Shown here: positions 32,654 to 33,685 of the stretch, piece after piece
Numbering within the stretch: position 1 is the stretch's first letter
How the letters are laid out: each line of letters begins with the position of its first letter
Origin: an uncultured Bacteroidia bacterium
GTDB lineage: Bacteria > Bacteroidota > Bacteroidia > JANWVE01
Direction of reading: 5' to 3'
Assembly (NCBI GenBank): GCA_938028625.1
Contig: CALIZB010000088.1
Location: forward strand, 1 to 33,685
Length of the DNA: 33,685 nucleotides
Translations under genes and position numbers: made by a program
Notes under the pieces: model-generated
What the model saw: the letters and a program-made list of their open reading frames with translations, nothing else
What the model was told of the DNA's origin: nothing
Database searches by the model: none

Positions 32654-33685
32654 ATGATTAGAGAAACAAACTTGCTCACTCTTAAAGAAGCCGCCGAGTT
32701 TGCAAGCCAATATATCAGCAAAAATGTAACTATTTCCAATATTTCCTACTTGGTGAACTATGGCAGAATACCCAAAGCAGGAAATGACGGAACAGTTTTG
32801 ATTGATAAACAAGAACTTATCAAGTATTACGAAGGTTATTACAGAAGTCGTGAGTTGGATTGGAAAGACAAATTAGGCAGTGATTTGAATTGGGCTTTAA
32901 GTTTTGAACACCTCAAAGAAGCCGAAACCACCAAACACGTACACCGTCTGCACCCCTACAAAGGCAAGTACATTCCGCAGTTAGTAGAATACTTTTTAGA
33001 TGACCACACAGACGAATTTAAAACACAAACTTTTTTCAAAAAAGGCGATATTGTGCTTGACCCTTTTTGCGGTAGTGGCACAACCTTAGTACAAGCCAAT
33101 GAGTTAGGCATACACGCCATTGGGATAGATGTTTCGGCCTTCAATGCCTTGATTGGTAACGTAAAAGTTTCAAAAGTAGATTTGACAGACCTTTACCGAG
33201 AAACAGAACGGATAAGTAAAGCCCTCAGAAAGTTTGTTGCCCATTCGCCACACCTTGCCTTTGAAAAAGAACTTGCCGATTTTTTAACAGAATACGATAA
33301 AAAATATTTCCCTTCACCCGAATTTAAAATCAAGGTAAGGAAAAAAGAAATTGATGAAAAAAACTATGCCGCAACACACGAAAAAATTGTTTTAGAGAAG
33401 TTTAACGAATTGGTAGCCAAGTACCAAATAAAGATTCAGCAAGACCAACAGCATACTTTTTTAGGCAAGTGGTATTTACAACCTGTTCGCAACGAGATTG
33501 ATTTTGTATTTGAGCAAATCAAGCAAGTGCAAAATCTACACACCAAAAAAGTGCTTACCGTGATTTTAAGCCGTACCATTCGCAGTTGCAGGGCAACTAC
33601 TCACGCAGATTTGGCGACTTTGGTAGAACCCGTAACGACTACTTATTACTGTGCCAAGCACGGAAAAATTTGCAAGCCTTTGTTT
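32654..33685 (+). CDS. DNA methyltransferase with DNA-binding-like N-terminus (3' truncated)
   Basis: The frame runs 344 codons from the ATG at 32654 to the window edge without a stop. Residues 1-60 (LLTLKEAAEFASQYI, YLVNYGRIPKAG, LIDKQELIKYYEGY) resemble an excisionase/MerR-type helix-turn-helix. HVHRLHPYKGKYIPQLVEYFL and the SAM-binding motif I, IVLDPFCGSGTTLVQANELG, with GIDVSAFNALI follow, all typical of the N6-adenine/N4-cytosine (PF01555) methylases. The catalytic (D/S)PPY motif is not yet seen and is expected beyond the edge. A charged, helical region (about 185-280) may be target recognition. It is probably the modification enzyme of a restriction-modification system or a solitary methylase. 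G+C is clearly higher here than in the adjacent barrel gene, but similar to pdhB. Confidence 0.88.
   Translation, partial: MIRETNLLTLKEAAEFASQYISKNVTISNISYLVNYGRIPKAGNDGTVLIDKQELIKYYEGYYRSRELDWKDKLGSDLNWALSFEHLKEAETTKHVHRLHPYKGKYIPQLVEYFLDDHTDEFKTQTFFKKGDIVLDPFCGSGTTLVQANELGIHAIGIDVSAFNALIGNVKVSKVDLTDLYRETERISKALRKFVAHSPHLAFEKELADFLTEYDKKYFPSPEFKIKVRKKEIDEKNYAATHEKIVLEKFNELVAKYQIKIQQDQQHTFLGKWYLQPVRNEIDFVFEQIKQVQNLHTKKVLTVILSRTIRSCRATTHADLATLVEPVTTTYYCAKHGKICKPLF

Noticed and set aside
32654-33685. Higher G+C of the methyltransferase as proof of horizontal transfer
   Set aside because: Other ordinary genes in the window, such as pdhB, reach similar values in sampled lines; the low value of the adjacent barrel gene exaggerates the contrast.
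1-33685. CRISPR array, insertion sequence, prophage or integration site
   Set aside because: No regularly spaced repeats, transposase, integrase or phage structural genes were seen, and I saw no duplicated tRNA-Ser 3' end elsewhere.

Overview
The window looks like a chromosomal segment of an AT-rich member of the Bacteroidota. Four things point there. Many genes and the tRNA have the phylum's sigma-factor -7 box TAnnTTTG upstream. There is a type IX secretion (T9SS) PorV/PorU-type gene pair. A secreted peptidase carries a T9SS C-terminal sorting domain. Shine-Dalgarno sequences are not evident. Several families are also typical of the phylum: DUF3127, SnoaL-like secreted proteins, periplasmic-TPR histidine kinases, LytTR regulators and very large outer-membrane barrels. 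I cannot name a genus.

Layout. 1-2764 (+): 5'-truncated WecA/MraY-type sugar-phosphate transferase, AI-2E-family membrane protein, flavin reductase-like protein. 2761-4683 (-): DUF502 membrane protein and DUF3127 SSB-like protein, probably one operon, then an outer-membrane beta-barrel protein. 4779-6695 (+): TPR sensor histidine kinase. 6736-12907 (-): PorV-like barrel followed by a very long C25 (PorU-type) protease. 13164-14629: fabG and a dolichol-phosphate-mannose-synthase-like glycosyltransferase, divergent from a 47-bp spacer. 14728-14815: tRNA-Ser(GGA). 14851-15195: AT-rich gap with a palindromic pair of DnaA-box-like sequences. 15196-18723 (+): small secreted protein with its own promoter and terminator, M1 peptidase with T9SS tail, SnoaL-like secreted protein. 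18739-20182 (-): CDF metal transporter and SpoU-type RNA methyltransferase, overlapping. 20307-23874 (-): surface-glycan genes (FAD oxidoreductase, flippase, rmlC). 24002-26369 (+): nadK, pyruvate dehydrogenase E1 beta and a WxcM/FdtA-like sugar isomerase. 26440-29021 (-): LytTR response regulator and an FkbH-like protein. 29126-32602 (+): 1158-residue outer-membrane barrel. 32654-end (+): start of a DNA methyltransferase cut by the window edge.

Themes. One is export and surface structure: the PorV/PorU pair would dock and process T9SS cargo such as the M1 peptidase, and several outer-membrane barrels are present. A second is surface glycan synthesis, spread over small separate clusters: WecA-like, GT2, flippase, RmlC, FdtA-like, UGM-like flavoprotein, FkbH-like. 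Housekeeping genes (fabG, nadK, pdhB, trmH-like) are interspersed.

I found no transposon, prophage, CRISPR array or complete defence system. The most notable observations are: very short distances between the -7 box and the start codon, implying leaderless or near-leaderless mRNAs; a canonical EF-hand-type loop inside the large barrel protein; the SSB-like acidic tip on the DUF3127 protein; the abutting inverted DnaA boxes; and the truncated methyltransferase with a DNA-binding-like N-terminus at the right edge.
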